64,000 bases of DNA from Chitinilyticum piscinae (GTDB taxonomy: Bacteria > Pseudomonadota > Gammaproteobacteria > Burkholderiales > Chitinibacteraceae), in the NCBI RefSeq assembly GCF_015223195.1, contig NZ_JADFUA010000002.1:1-64000 (forward strand), written 5' to 3'. Numbering within the stretch: position 1 is the stretch's first letter; each line of letters starts with the position of its first letter. The position numbers and the translations under genes were made by a program. The notes under the pieces were generated by a model, which ran no database searches, was not told the origin of the DNA, and was given only the letters and a program-made list of their open reading frames with translations. Below, piece after piece: positions 28,433 to 38,573 of the stretch.

Positions 28433-28501
28433 TCAAGCCCATGTTTCGAACTTGCACAACTACCTGGTGTTAAGCAACCGGTAGCCGTGCATTGGGCTTG
28501 A
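28433..28501 (+). repeat. Inverted repeat downstream of tRNA-Val; right arm lies in a dispersed 17-mer
   Basis: Nine-base arms TCAAGCCCA (28433-28441) and TGGGCTTGA (28493-28501), continued by TG and CA, enclose about 50 bases. The right arm is part of a 17-base sequence (28486-28502) that recurs at 53396-53412. There is no coding frame here. Confidence 0.5.
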
Positions 28502-28505
28502 TCAG

Positions 28506-28537
28506 AAAAAGTGCGGCAATTGCCGCACTTTTTTTTT
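28506..28537 (+). terminator. Rho-independent terminator before thrS
   Basis: A perfect palindrome (28511-28528, stem GTGCGGC/GCCGCAC, loop AATT) preceded by As and followed by nine Ts. It ends the tRNA-Val transcript, so thrS should have its own promoter. Confidence 0.92.
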
Positions 28538-28587
28538 GTCCGGCGCAGCCGGGTCATCGAATTCAAATATTGCAAAGGGCGCATACC

Positions 28588-30492
28588 ATGCCAGTCATTA
28601 CCCTTCCGGATGGTTCTCAACGACAATTTGATGCCGCGGTAACGGTGGCGGGTGTTGCTGCCAGTATCGGTGCAGGCCTTGCACGGGCTGCTCTGGCCGG
28701 CAAGGTGGATGGCAAGCTGGTCGATACCAGTTATCTGATTGACCGCGATGCTCAGCTGGCTATCGTTACCGACAAGGATGCAGATGGGCTGGAGGTAATC
28801 CGCCACTCCACCGCCCACTTGCTGGCGTATGCAGTCAAGCAGCTGTTCCCGTCTGCGCAGGTGACAATCGGGCCGGTGATCGACAACGGCTTCTACTACG
28901 ACTTCAGCTTCGAGCGTCCGTTTACCCCGGAAGATCTACAGCTGATTGAAAAGAAAATGCAGGAACTGGCCAAGGCCGATATTCCCGTCGAACGCTACGA
29001 GCTCGAGCGCGACGAAGCGGTGGCCTACTTCAAGGGCATTGGCGAGCACTACAAGGCCGAGATCATCGCCAGTATTCCGAGTAACGAGCCGCTGTCGCTG
29101 TACCGCGAGGGCGAGTTCACTGATCTGTGTCGCGGCCCGCACGTACCGTCCACCGGCAAGCTGAAAGTGTTCAAGCTGATGAAGGTGGCTGGCGCCTACT
29201 GGCGTGGTGATAGCAATAACGAGATGCTCACCCGGGTATATGGCACTGCGTGGGCGAAGAAGGAGGATATGGAGCAATACCTCCATATGCTCGAAGAGGC
29301 CGAAAAGCGCGATCACCGCAAGATTGGCAAGCAGCTTGATCTCTTTCACATGCAGGAAGAAGCGCCGGGCATGGTGTTCTGGCATCCGAAAGGGTGGTCG
29401 ATCTGGCAAACCATCGAGCAGTACATGCGTCGCCAGCTGTCCAAGCATGGTTACCAGGAGATTCGTACCCCGACCGTGATGGATCGCAGTCTGTGGGAAA
29501 AGTCCGGTCACTGGGATAATTACCACGACAATATGTTTACCACCCAGTCGGAAAAGCGCGACTATGCAGTCAAGCCGATGAACTGTCCGGGGCATATCCA
29601 GGTATTCAATCAGGGTTTGCGTTCGTATCGCGACCTGCCGCTGCGCTATGCCGAATTCGGTTCCTGTCACCGTAATGAGCCATCCGGTTCGTTGCACGGC
29701 ATGATGCGTGTGCGTGGCTTTACCCAGGATGATGCGCATATTTTCTGTACCGAAGATCAGGTGCAGGCCGAAGCGGCCGAGTTCATTGATCTGCTGCAGG
29801 CGGTGTACAAGGACTTCGGCTTTGACGATATTCAGGTCAAGCTGTCCACCCGTCCCGCCAAGCGTGTAGGTACCGAGGAGAGTTGGGATAAGGCGGAAGG
29901 CAGTCTGGCTGCGGCGCTCGATTCCAAGTCGCTGGCATTTGAATACCAGCCGGGCGAGGGGGCCTTCTATGGCCCAAAGATCGAATTTTCGCTCAAGGAT
30001 TGTCTGGGGCGCGTGTGGCAGTGCGGTACGCTGCAGATTGACCCGAACCTGCCGGAGCGCCTAGGTGCCGAGTATGTCGGTGAGGATAACAGCAAGCATC
30101 GCCCGATCATGCTGCACCGTGCCGTCCTGGGTTCCATGGAGCGCTTCATCGGGATTCTGATCGAACACCACGCTGGCGCATTCCCGTTGTGGCTAGCGCC
30201 GGTGCAGTTGGTTATTGCGAATATTTCCGACGCGCAGCGTGAATATGTGGAAAGCGTGGCGGCAAAACTGACAGCTGCCGGCTTCCGTGTGCACGCCGAC
30301 TTGAGAAACGAGAAGATTACCTATAAAATCCGCGAACATAGCTTGCAAAAGGTTCCTTACCAGCTCATCGTGGGCGATAAGGAGCGCGATGCGGGCCTGG
30401 TAGCCGTGCGTAGCCGCAGTGGTGAAGATCTGGGGCAGCTCAGCGTGGATGCGCTGATTGAACGCCTCAAGGCGGAGCTCCCGCAGGTCTGA
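28588..30492 (+). CDS. thrS: Threonine-tRNA ligase
   Basis: 634 residues, near the E. coli length of 642. Order: TGS domain (about 1-62), editing domain containing [10 protein letters not shown], class II catalytic core, anticodon-binding domain. The catalytic zinc ligand Cys is in MNCPGH, and motif 2 includes [22 protein letters not shown] at 28588 starts the TGS domain ([10 protein letters not shown]) with AAGGG upstream; a frame starting at 28492 crosses the terminator and is rejected. It heads the thrS-infC-rpmI-rplT-pheS-pheT-ihfA cluster. Confidence 0.97.
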   Translation: MPVITLPDGSQRQFDAAVTVAGVAASIGAGLARAALAGKVDGKLVDTSYLIDRDAQLAIVTDKDADGLEVIRHSTAHLLAYAVKQLFPSAQVTIGPVIDNGFYYDFSFERPFTPEDLQLIEKKMQELAKADIPVERYELERDEAVAYFKGIGEHYKAEIIASIPSNEPLSLYREGEFTDLCRGPHVPSTGKLKVFKLMKVAGAYWRGDSNNEMLTRVYGTAWAKKEDMEQYLHMLEEAEKRDHRKIGKQLDLFHMQEEAPGMVFWHPKGWSIWQTIEQYMRRQLSKHGYQEIRTPTVMDRSLWEKSGHWDNYHDNMFTTQSEKRDYAVKPMNCPGHIQVFNQGLRSYRDLPLRYAEFGSCHRNEPSGSLHGMMRVRGFTQDDAHIFCTEDQVQAEAAEFIDLLQAVYKDFGFDDIQVKLSTRPAKRVGTEESWDKAEGSLAAALDSKSLAFEYQPGEGAFYGPKIEFSLKDCLGRVWQCGTLQIDPNLPERLGAEYVGEDNSKHRPIMLHRAVLGSMERFIGILIEHHAGAFPLWLAPVQLVIANISDAQREYVESVAAKLTAAGFRVHADLRNEKITYKIREHSLQKVPYQLIVGDKERDAGLVAVRSRSGEDLGQLSVDALIERLKAELPQV

Positions 30493-30537
30493 TGCGACAG
30501 GACGCGCGGTTTTTCTTTTATTGACGGAGATAAGACA

Positions 30538-31062
30538 ATAGCTGCTCAGGAAAAAGAGCCGCGGATCAATGGTGAGATTACCGCGCGCGAAGTTCGTCTG
30601 CAGGGCGAGGAAGGTGAACAGCTCGGCGTAGTCAGCCTGCGTGAAGCGCTGGAAAAGGCCGAAGAGCTGGAAGTGGATCTGGTCGAGATTGCGCCCAATG
30701 CGCAACCCCCAGTATGCCGCCTGATGGACTATGGCAAGTTCAAGTACCAGAAGTCCAAGAAAGAGCACGCCGCCAAGCTGAAGCAGAAGCAGATCCAGGT
30801 CAAGGAAGTGAAGCTGCGTCCGGGGACGGACGAGAATGACTACCAGGTCAAGCTGCGTAATCTGATCCGCTTCCTCGAGGATGGTGACAAGGCCAAAGTG
30901 ACATTGCGTTTCCGCGGTCGCGAAATGGCTCACCAGGATATCGGCATGGCTCAGCTGAAACGGATTGAAGCCGATCTGGCCGAGTTGGCCGTGGTCGAAC
31001 AGTTCCCCAAGCTGGAAGGTCGCCAGATGATCATGATGCTGGCGCCGAAAAAGAAGATCTGA
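30538..31062 (+). CDS. infC: Translation initiation factor IF-3, AUA start
   Basis: 174 residues. IF-3 binds the 30S subunit, prevents subunit joining and checks start-codon choice. The start is the rare codon ATA at 30538, eight bases after GGAG; the first residues read [18 protein letters not shown], matching the usual IF-3 N-terminus. The first ATG is 45 codons later (30673) and would delete most of the N domain. An in-frame ATT at 30520 overlaps the ribosome site and is less likely. Rare start codons in infC are the basis of its autoregulation in E. coli (AUU). Sits between thrS and rpmI. Confidence 0.93.
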   Translation: MAAQEKEPRINGEITAREVRLQGEEGEQLGVVSLREALEKAEELEVDLVEIAPNAQPPVCRLMDYGKFKYQKSKKEHAAKLKQKQIQVKEVKLRPGTDENDYQVKLRNLIRFLEDGDKAKVTLRFRGREMAHQDIGMAQLKRIEADLAELAVVEQFPKLEGRQMIMMLAPKKKI

Positions 31063-31086
31063 CCGGTCTCAGGGTTTAAGGGAGTG

Positions 31087-31167
31087 GCAACCGGCTCCCT
31101 GGCAGGGTTTTCCTGCACCGGTTGCACAAGTGGGGTGGCGGGCTTAAGTGCTGCAGGCAACTGCAGC
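31087..31167 (+). ncRNA. Structured rpmI-rplT mRNA leader (possible L20 target)
   Basis: Two stable hairpins in the 147-base gap between infC and rpmI. The first pairs 31087-31094 (GCAACCGG) with 31118-31125 and contains an inner GCAGG/CCTGC stem. The second is GCTGCAG (31150-31156), loop GCAA, CTGCAGC (31161-31167), flanked by a GGCGG/CCGCC pair. In E. coli and B. subtilis, L20 binds a folded leader here to repress its own operon. Similar use is an inference from place and structure. Confidence 0.45.
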
Positions 31168-31209
31168 CGCCTGTTGCCGAATCAAAAAGCAAACTTGGAG
31201 AGCATTTCA

Positions 31210-31407
31210 ATGCCCAAGATGAAGACCAAGAGCGGCGCAGCCAAGCGCCTGAAAGTGCTTGGTGGCGGTGGTGTTAAGCGCAGCAAAGCGTTCAAGCGCC
31301 ACATCCTGACCAAGAAGACCACCAAGAACAAGCGCCAACTGCGCGGCACATGCATGGTCGATGCGACCAACATGGGTCACGTACGTGCCATGTTGCCCTA
31401 CGCTTAA
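31210..31407 (+). CDS. rpmI: 50S ribosomal protein L35
   Basis: 65 residues, highly basic. [14 protein letters not shown] is the L35 start and [17 protein letters not shown] is the conserved core. ATG at 31210 with GGAGAG upstream; the longer frame runs through the leader and is rejected. Sits between infC and rplT. Confidence 0.96.
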   Translation: MPKMKTKSGAAKRLKVLGGGGVKRSKAFKRHILTKKTTKNKRQLRGTCMVDATNMGHVRAMLPYA

Positions 31408-31423
31408 TTCAAGGAGATAAGTC

Positions 31424-31780
31424 ATGCCTCGCGTTAAACGTGGTGTAACCGCCCGTGCTCGTCACAAAAAAGTTCTCGCTCTGGCCAAGGGCTATCGCGG
31501 TCGTCGTAAAAACGTCTACCGTGTAGCCAAGCAAGCTGTCATGAAGGCTGGTCAATATGCCTACCGTGACCGTCGTCAGCGCAAGCGTCAATTCCGCCAG
31601 CTGTGGATCACCCGTATCAACGCCGCTGCGCGTGAACTGGGTCTGGCCTACAGCCGCTTCATGAACGGCCTGAAGAAGGCTGGCATCGAAGTGGACCGCA
31701 AGGTACTGGCTGACCTGGCTGTATTCGACAAGCCGGCATTCGCCGCCTTCGTTGAAAAGGCCAAGGCTAGCCTCGCCTAA
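31424..31780 (+). CDS. rplT: 50S ribosomal protein L20
   Basis: 118 residues. [18 protein letters not shown] and [18 protein letters not shown] are standard L20 segments; the long basic N-terminal helix enters the 23S rRNA. In other bacteria it represses its own operon. A strong terminator follows 16 bp later. Confidence 0.98.
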   Translation: MPRVKRGVTARARHKKVLALAKGYRGRRKNVYRVAKQAVMKAGQYAYRDRRQRKRQFRQLWITRINAAARELGLAYSRFMNGLKKAGIEVDRKVLADLAVFDKPAFAAFVEKAKASLA

Positions 31781-31796
31781 GCGGAATCGCTGCATG

Positions 31797-31823
31797 AAAG
31801 GGAGGCGCAAGCCTCCCTTTTTT
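31797..31823 (+). terminator. Terminator after rplT
   Basis: A 10-bp stem (31797-31806 and 31811-31820) with loop GCAA and a run of Ts. It separates rplT from pheS. Confidence 0.92.
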
Positions 31824-31961
31824 ATTCACTCCGCCAATATTGGTGTGGGGTATTTGCGTGAAGCTTGCTTTCTTTATGGTCTACGAGGCAATACACATAG
31901 TGGTATTGCGGTGGATGATCCGGAAAGTCAGTTTCCTCCTTATCCAGCCTATAGGCGATAG

Positions 31962-32963
<1,002 letters not shown>

Positions 32964-32982
32964 TCGATCAAAGGGCAAAACC

Positions 32983-35337
32983 ATGCAATTTTCTGAACAG
33001 TGGCTGCGCACCTGGGTCAACCCTGCGCTGAATTCTGACGAGCTGGCTCACCTGCTGACCATGGCCGGGCTGGAAGTCGAAGAAAACGAACCCGCCGCAC
33101 CGGCCTTCAACGACGTGTTTGTTGCCGAAGTACTATCGATTGCCAAACACCCGGATGCGGATCGCCTGAACGTCTGTCAGGTGAACGTCGGCGAAGCCGA
33201 GCCGCTGACCATCGTCTGCGGCGCACCCAATGTAGCGCCGGGGCTGAAAGTGCCGTGCGCGCGCATTGGCGCTAATCTGCCAGGCGATTTCAAGATCAAG
33301 CGCGCCAAGGTGCGCGGCGTCGAATCCTTCGGCATGCTGTGCTCGGGTGACGAGCTGGGCATTCCCGATGGCGTCGATGGCCTGCTGATCCTGCCGGCGG
33401 ATGCGCCGGTGGGCACGCCGCTGCGCGACTATCTGCAGCTGGATGATCGCCTGCTGACGCTCAAGCTCACGCCCAACCGTACCGACTGCCTGTCCATCAA
33501 GGGTATTGCCCGTGAAGTCGCTGCCCTTGTGGCTTGCGAGCAGACACCCGTTGCTGTATCCGAAGCGGCCGTGAGCACGGACGTGACCCGCGCTGTGGTG
33601 CTGGGCGATGCCGCGGCCTGCCCTCGTTACGCCGGCCGCGTGATCCGTGGCGTGAACGCCAGGGCGGCAACGCCGATGTGGATGAAGCAGCGCCTCGAGC
33701 GTTCCGGCGTGCGCAGCATTTCGGCGCTGGTTGATGTGACCAACTACGTGCTGCTCGAACAGGGTCAGCCGATGCACGCGTTCGACAACGCCAAGCTGTC
33801 CGGCACGATCACGGCACGCATGGCGCAGGCCGGCGAAAAAATCGTGCTGCTCAACGACAAGGAGTTGGCGCTGGACGCCGACATGCTGGTGATTGCCGAC
33901 GCGCACAAGCCCGTCGCGCTGGCCGGCATCATGGGTGGCGCTGCGACCGCGGTTGATGATGACACGACCGAAATTTTCCTCGAATCCGCCTTCTTTGCGC
34001 CAAACGTGATCGCTGGCAAGTCCCGCCGCATCGGCTTTGGTTCGGATTCGAGCTACCGCTTCGAGCGCGGTGTCGATTTCACCGCGACCCGTATTGCGCT
34101 GGAACGCGCCACGCAGCTGGTGCTGGAAATCTGCGGCGGTGAAGCTGGCCCGGTGGTCGAGCAGATCGCGGAGCTGCCGGCTCGTCCGGCAGTGAATCTG
34201 CGTTTGGCGCGCGTCGCGCGTGTTCTGGGTGTCGATCTGCCGCGCGAGCGTATCATCACTATCCTCGAAAGCCTGGGGCTGGGCGTGGCCGATCAGGGCG
34301 AGGTGCTGGCGGTCACGCCGCCGTCCTTCCGCTTCGATATCGAAATCGAGGAAGACCTGATCGAAGAAATCGCCCGCGTTTACGGCTACGACAATGTGCC
34401 GGTGGCGCCGTCTGCCGCCAGGCTGGCCATGCTGCCGCAGCCAGGCAATCTGCGCGGCAAGTCCCTGCTGAAAAACCTGCTGGTTGCCCGCGACTATTTC
34501 GAGGCGATCAATTACGCTTTCGTTGAAGAACGCTGGGAAAAAGAATTGGCCGGCAATGACCAGCCCGTTCGTCTGATCAACCCGATCGCCAGCCAGTGGA
34601 ACGTGATGCGCTCCAGCCTGATCGGTGGTCTGGTGAACGCACTGAAGGCCAACCAGAACCGCCGCCAGGATCGCGTGCGCCTCTTCGAGCTGGCGCGCGT
34701 GTTCAATGGCACCACGGCCGATACACAGCCCGAGAAGCTGGCCGCACTCGCCTGGGGTGGCCGCCACGCCGAGCAATGGGGGGGCGGCAAGGATGCCGTT
34801 GATTTCTTTGATGTCAAAGCCGACGTCGAGGCGCTGCTGGCGCCGCGCTCGGCCGACTTCAAGCGTGCCAGCCATCCCGCGCTGCACCCGGGCCGCTCAG
34901 CCGAGGTGTGGCTCGATGGCCGCAGCATCGGAGTGCTGGGTGAACTGCATCCGCGCTGGGTGCAAAGCTACGAGCTTGGCTCGGCGCCGGTGCTCTTCGA
35001 GTTGGACGTTGAGGCGCTGCTCAACGTGGCCCGCATCGAGGCGAAGCCGCATGCCAAGTTCCAGCCGGTGCGCCGAGACCTGGCCTTGCTGGTGGATGAG
35101 GCTGCCGCAACTGCCGACTTGCTAACGGCCTTTGCCGGCATGAAAAATCCGCTGGTCACCAACATCGAAATCTTTGATGTATATCGTGGCAAGGGCTTGC
35201 CGGAAGGAAAAAAGAGCCTTGCATTCAAGGTGTTAATGCAAGATACTGCCAAGACCTTGACCGACGAGGAAGTCGAGGCCGTTATGGCTGGTTTGATCAA
35301 GATCGCCGAACAATCCGGCGCCCAATTGCGAGTTTGA
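32983..35337 (+). CDS. pheT: Phenylalanine-tRNA ligase beta subunit
   Basis: 784 residues. Starts MQFSEQWLRTWVNPAL, followed by the tRNA-binding EMAP-like domain (about 40-150), the B3/B4 editing module, B5 and core-like domains, and a C-terminal ferredoxin-fold anticodon-binding domain (FQPVRRDLALLVDE). AAAGGG precedes ATG 32983; a frame starting 25 codons upstream inside pheS is rejected. ihfA follows nine bases after the stop. Confidence 0.96.
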   Translation: MQFSEQWLRTWVNPALNSDELAHLLTMAGLEVEENEPAAPAFNDVFVAEVLSIAKHPDADRLNVCQVNVGEAEPLTIVCGAPNVAPGLKVPCARIGANLPGDFKIKRAKVRGVESFGMLCSGDELGIPDGVDGLLILPADAPVGTPLRDYLQLDDRLLTLKLTPNRTDCLSIKGIAREVAALVACEQTPVAVSEAAVSTDVTRAVVLGDAAACPRYAGRVIRGVNARAATPMWMKQRLERSGVRSISALVDVTNYVLLEQGQPMHAFDNAKLSGTITARMAQAGEKIVLLNDKELALDADMLVIADAHKPVALAGIMGGAATAVDDDTTEIFLESAFFAPNVIAGKSRRIGFGSDSSYRFERGVDFTATRIALERATQLVLEICGGEAGPVVEQIAELPARPAVNLRLARVARVLGVDLPRERIITILESLGLGVADQGEVLAVTPPSFRFDIEIEEDLIEEIARVYGYDNVPVAPSAARLAMLPQPGNLRGKSLLKNLLVARDYFEAINYAFVEERWEKELAGNDQPVRLINPIASQWNVMRSSLIGGLVNALKANQNRRQDRVRLFELARVFNGTTADTQPEKLAALAWGGRHAEQWGGGKDAVDFFDVKADVEALLAPRSADFKRASHPALHPGRSAEVWLDGRSIGVLGELHPRWVQSYELGSAPVLFELDVEALLNVARIEAKPHAKFQPVRRDLALLVDEAAATADLLTAFAGMKNPLVTNIEIFDVYRGKGLPEGKKSLAFKVLMQDTAKTLTDEEVEAVMAGLIKIAEQSGAQLRV

Positions 35338-35346
35338 TAGAAGATC

Positions 35347-35682
35347 ATGCAGTACGGAACTACCACTCTTACCCTGACCAAAGCTGACCTTGCCGACTTG
35401 TTGTTCGACAAGGTCGGTTTGAACAAACGCGAAGCCAAGGACATGGTTGAAGCGTTTTTTGACGAGATCCGCGCTTCGCTGGCTGATGGCGACGCCGTTA
35501 AATTGTCCGGTTTCGGCAACTTTCAGTTGCGCGACAAGCCACAACGTCCGGGTCGCAACCCGAAAACCGGCGAGGAAATTCCCATTTCCGCACGCCGTGT
35601 GGTAACTTTCCATGCTAGTCAGAAGCTGAAGGGCATGGTTGAAGACCAATATGCAAAGCACAGCCAGCGTCATTCCCAGTAG
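35347..35682 (+). CDS. ihfA: Integration host factor subunit alpha
   Basis: 111 residues of the HU/IHF family. [20 protein letters not shown] start, [29 protein letters not shown] in the DNA-bending arms (conserved [12 protein letters not shown]). The C-terminal 12 residues extend past the usual end. pheT-ihfA is the classical order. Its 3' end overlaps the MerR-like gene by 32 bases. Confidence 0.96.
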   Translation: MQYGTTTLTLTKADLADLLFDKVGLNKREAKDMVEAFFDEIRASLADGDAVKLSGFGNFQLRDKPQRPGRNPKTGEEIPISARRVVTFHASQKLKGMVEDQYAKHSQRHSQ

Positions 35683-36028
35683 TGAATTGCCTCCCATCCC
35701 CGCCAAACGTTACTTCACCATCGGTGAGGTTAGCGAATTGTGCGGGGTGAAACCCCATGTTCTGCGATACTGGGAGCAGGAGTTCACTCAGCTCAAACCG
35801 GTCAAGCGCCGCGGTAATCGTCGCTATTACCAGCACCACGAAGTGCTACTGGTTCGTCGTATCAGGGCCTTGTTGTACGAGCAGGGCTTCACCATCAGCG
35901 GTGCCCGTAACCAGCTGGCCTCACATGGCGGCGAAGTTGCTGAATTTGCCGGCGAGGGAGTCAGTCTCCAGGAAATCCGGCATGAGCTGGAAGACCTCCT
36001 TGTGTGGCTGGAGTCGGATCAGAACTGA
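35651..36028 (+). CDS. MerR-family transcriptional regulator, overlapping ihfA
   Basis: 125 residues. The N-terminal winged HTH is clear: [22 protein letters not shown], followed by [14 protein letters not shown]. The C-terminal part (about 75-125) is short and helical and has no Cys metal site or known effector domain, so it is unlike the metal-sensing MerR proteins. ATG at 35651 lies inside ihfA. This gene commonly follows ihfA in beta/gammaproteobacteria; targets are not known to me. A TTG four codons earlier is an alternative start. Confidence 0.85.
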   Translation: MQSTASVIPSSELPPIPAKRYFTIGEVSELCGVKPHVLRYWEQEFTQLKPVKRRGNRRYYQHHEVLLVRRIRALLYEQGFTISGARNQLASHGGEVAEFAGEGVSLQEIRHELEDLLVWLESDQN

Positions 36029-36202
36029 TTGTCGTTCTACCAATTCCCGATATTTTTCCATCTGTCGTTACGTGTGCGCGTTATGCTGTACAGAACTGCG
36101 GCTCAGTCTTTGTTATGCCGTTGGCATGGTTGCATTCATCCTGTTGGGTCGTTTGATGCCTCGATTCTTTCTAGGATTGCTGGCATCAAAGGCTTGTATG
36201 CT

Positions 36203-36222
36203 GCCGGCCAGCTGCGGCCGGC
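36203..36222. other. Hairpin in the gap between the MerR-like gene and xseA
   Basis: A 7-bp G+C stem (GCCGGCC and GGCCGGC, loop AGCTGC), 20 bp after the convergent xseA stop. It has no T tract, so at best a weak bidirectional stop. The rest of the 213-bp gap shows no gene or tRNA. Confidence 0.4.
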
Positions 36223-36241
36223 GTAAATCAGCGACCCCGAA

Positions 36242-37600
36242 TCAGAACAACACCCCCTGGTTAGGGGCTGCCGGGTCGACGGTGATGCCGACCTCGCCGT
36301 CGGCCAGATGCAACGTCGCGGCGGTGCGTGGCGGCAATTGATCGACGCTGCTGGCAAGCTGGCCGTCGGCCAGTGTCACATAGCCATAACCGCGTGCCAG
36401 CACGGCCCGGGGATTGAGCGTGTCCAGCCGGATGCGCGCGTAGTCGAGGCGTTGCTGCTGGCTGGCGAATTGCCGCTGCCCTGCCTGTAGCAGCCGCCCC
36501 TGCAGGCGTTCCAGCTGATGCTGTACCGGTGTCAGATCGGGCAGTTGGCGAGTCAGGCGCCGCTCCAGCTGGGCAAGACCTTGCTGCTGGCTTGATACAT
36601 TGCCATGTATTGCCCTATTCATTCGCATATTCAGTGATTGCAGCTGCATACACTGCATGCGCAGCGTTTCGCCGGGATGGCGCAGGCGGCGGGCGAGGGC
36701 GTCAACAGCAAGCATGCGTTGCTGCAGCTGGCGCTGCATGCTGCGCTGCAGTTGCTGTGCCAGCGAATCAAGCCGGCGCAGGTAGCTGCTGCGATCCGGG
36801 CTGGCGAGTTCGGCGGCGGCGGTCGGGGTGGGGGCGCGCACATCCGCGACAAAGTCGGCGATGGTGAAATCGGTTTCGTGGCCGACTGCGCTGATGACGG
36901 GCATGGGGGCTGCGGCAATGGCGCGAGCCAGCATCTCGTCGTTGAAGGCCCACAGGTCTTCCAGGCTGCCGCCGCCGCGCCCGACGATCAGCACGTCGAC
37001 CTCATTGCGGGTGCTGGCCGCGCGCACGGCAGCGAGCAATTCTGCCGGAGCCTGAACCCCCTGTACGGCGCTGGGGTAGAGAATGACCTCGATGCCAGGC
37101 CAGCGGCGACGCAGCGTGGTGAGCATGTCGCGCAGCGCGGCGCCCGACGCCGAGGTGACGATGCCGATGCGCTGCGCGAAGGCTGGCAGCGGGCGTTTTC
37201 TGGCGGGGTCGAACAAGCCTTCGGCGTCGAGCTTTTTCTTCAGCGCCTCGAAAGCCGCAAACAGCGCGCCAGCGCCAGCCGGGCGCATTGCTTCGATGGT
37301 GAGCTGATAGTCGCCGCGTGCTTCATACAGGCTGACCACAGCACGCACTTCGACCTGCAGGCCGTCGAGCGGGCGGAAGTCGAGCAGCGCTGCGCGATTG
37401 CGGAACATCACACAGCGCACCTGTGCGCCGGCATCTTTCAGCGAGAAATAGCAGTGTCCGGAATCGTAGCGCTTGAAGTTGGAAATTTCGCCTGCGACCC
37501 ACAGGATGGGCAGGCTGGCTTCCAGTGTCTGGCGCACGGTTTTATTCAGTTCGGTTACAGACACTACAGCTTGTGAAGGGCTTGACAAATGCGCGAACAC
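36242..37600 (-). CDS. xseA: Exodeoxyribonuclease VII large subunit
   Basis: About 452 residues. N-terminal OB-fold (VSVTELNKTVRQTLEASLP, WVAGEISNFKR, HCYFSLKDAGAQVRCVMF), then the catalytic domain with GRGGGSLEDLWAFNDE and GHETDFTIADFVADVRAPTP (quoted in part: VADVRAPTPTAAAEL), then a coiled-coil C-terminus. It degrades single-stranded DNA with XseB, which is not nearby. GTG at 37600 with GGAAAA upstream is chosen; a GTG at 37627 would add nine residues. Confidence 0.93.
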   Translation of the reverse strand: MFAHLSSPSQAVVSVTELNKTVRQTLEASLPILWVAGEISNFKRYDSGHCYFSLKDAGAQVRCVMFRNRAALLDFRPLDGLQVEVRAVVSLYEARGDYQLTIEAMRPAGAGALFAAFEALKKKLDAEGLFDPARKRPLPAFAQRIGIVTSASGAALRDMLTTLRRRWPGIEVILYPSAVQGVQAPAELLAAVRAASTRNEVDVLIVGRGGGSLEDLWAFNDEMLARAIAAAPMPVISAVGHETDFTIADFVADVRAPTPTAAAELASPDRSSYLRRLDSLAQQLQRSMQRQLQQRMLAVDALARRLRHPGETLRMQCMQLQSLNMRMNRAIHGNVSSQQQGLAQLERRLTRQLPDLTPVQHQLERLQGRLLQAGQRQFASQQQRLDYARIRLDTLNPRAVLARGYGYVTLADGQLASSVDQLPPRTAATLHLADGEVGITVDPAAPNQGVLF

Positions 37601-37942
37601 GGCAATTTTCCGGTGACTAATCCACACAAGCCAGATTTATTGCGCTCTGGCGGCGGATCAGAAAGTTGTAGTTGATGAATGATGCACAAGTTGTTGATTT
37701 TTAAAGATTAGCGGTTTGCTGGTCTTTTTTGCGGCAACCTAGAAAAATGCAGTCGGGATGCGGGTTTAGCGCCCATCGGTGGTACTTCTTCACAAAGTTA
37801 TCCACAGGAATTGTGGGTAAGCAGAAAAAGCCCTTTTGCAACACGGTGTTGCCTTCTGTGCGTGCCAGCGCTTCCACCGTCAGGGCATTCCGTTTAAAGT
37901 TACGGGATTCTAAACGATCCCTTTTCCCAGGAAACGTACCCC
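37601..37942. promoter_or_regulatory. 342-bp gap between xseA and exbB with DnaA-box-like sites
   Basis: No gene is visible. It holds TTATCCACA at 37798-37806, an exact match to the DnaA box, facing TGTGGGTAA at 37812-37820 (complement TTACCCACA, one mismatch). A further TAATCCACA is at 37618-37626. The divergent promoters of xseA and exbB must lie here, but I found no clear -35/-10 pair or Fur box. Confidence 0.4.
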
Positions 37943-38560
37943 ATGTTGTTGCTTGACATTATCGAGGCTGCTGGCTGGCCGATCTGGCTGATCATCTTCT
38001 CGTCGATTGCTACCGTGACCATCGTCATCGAGCGTCTGCTCAGCCTGCGCAAGAAGCTGGTGCTGCCGCACGGCCTGCTTGCTCAGGTCGTGCAAGATTA
38101 CCGTGCCAACGGCGTGTCGGGCGAGTCGCTGCAGAAGCTCGCCAACAGCAGCCCGCTGGGCCGCGTGTTTGCCGCTGGCCTGAAAAACGTCAAGAGCTCG
38201 CGCGAAGTGATGAAGGAGTCGATCGAGGAAGTCGGCAGCGCGGTCGCTCATGATCTGAATCGCTATCTGAATACGCTGGGTACGCTGGCTTCGATTACCC
38301 CGCTGCTGGGCCTGCTGGGTACCGTGATCGGGATGATCGAAATCTTCGGCGCACAAACGCCCGCCAGCGGCACCAATCCGGCGCAACTGGCGCACGGTAT
38401 TTCCGTGGCACTGTACAACACCGCCGGCGGCATTATCGTGGCCGCTCCGGCGCTGTTGTTCTACCGCTACTTCCGCGGCAAGGTGGATGGCTTCATTGTC
38501 GAGATGGAGCAGCAGGCCGTGAAGCTGGTCGAGGTTGTTCACGGCGATCGCCACCACTGA
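37943..38560 (+). CDS. exbB: ExbB-type proton-channel protein (MotA/TolQ/ExbB family)
   Basis: 205 residues with three helices (about 13-35, 110-132 and 145-170). The family segment is TLGTLASITPLLGLLGTVIGMIEIF (quoted in parts: TPLLGLLGTVIGMI), with the polar Thr/Ser residues of the proton path, and ISVALYNTAGGIIVAAPALL (20 residues). It forms a pentamer that powers TonB or Tol partners. No tonB is visible here. Followed by exbD. Confidence 0.92.
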   Translation: MLLLDIIEAAGWPIWLIIFSSIATVTIVIERLLSLRKKLVLPHGLLAQVVQDYRANGVSGESLQKLANSSPLGRVFAAGLKNVKSSREVMKESIEEVGSAVAHDLNRYLNTLGTLASITPLLGLLGTVIGMIEIFGAQTPASGTNPAQLAHGISVALYNTAGGIIVAAPALLFYRYFRGKVDGFIVEMEQQAVKLVEVVHGDRHH

Positions 38561-38573
38561 GCGGGAGCCTGCC

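Noticed and set aside
36029-36226. A 65-codon frame between the MerR-like gene and xseA.
   Set aside because: Starts directly after the MerR stop without its own site, and composition does not look coded.
37601-37942. Chromosomal replication origin.
   Set aside because: Too few DnaA boxes, no dnaA/dnaN/gyrB neighbours and no clear A/T-rich unwinding repeats.
37860-37942. Fur box for exbBD.
   Set aside because: No match to the 19-bp Fur consensus was found before exbB.
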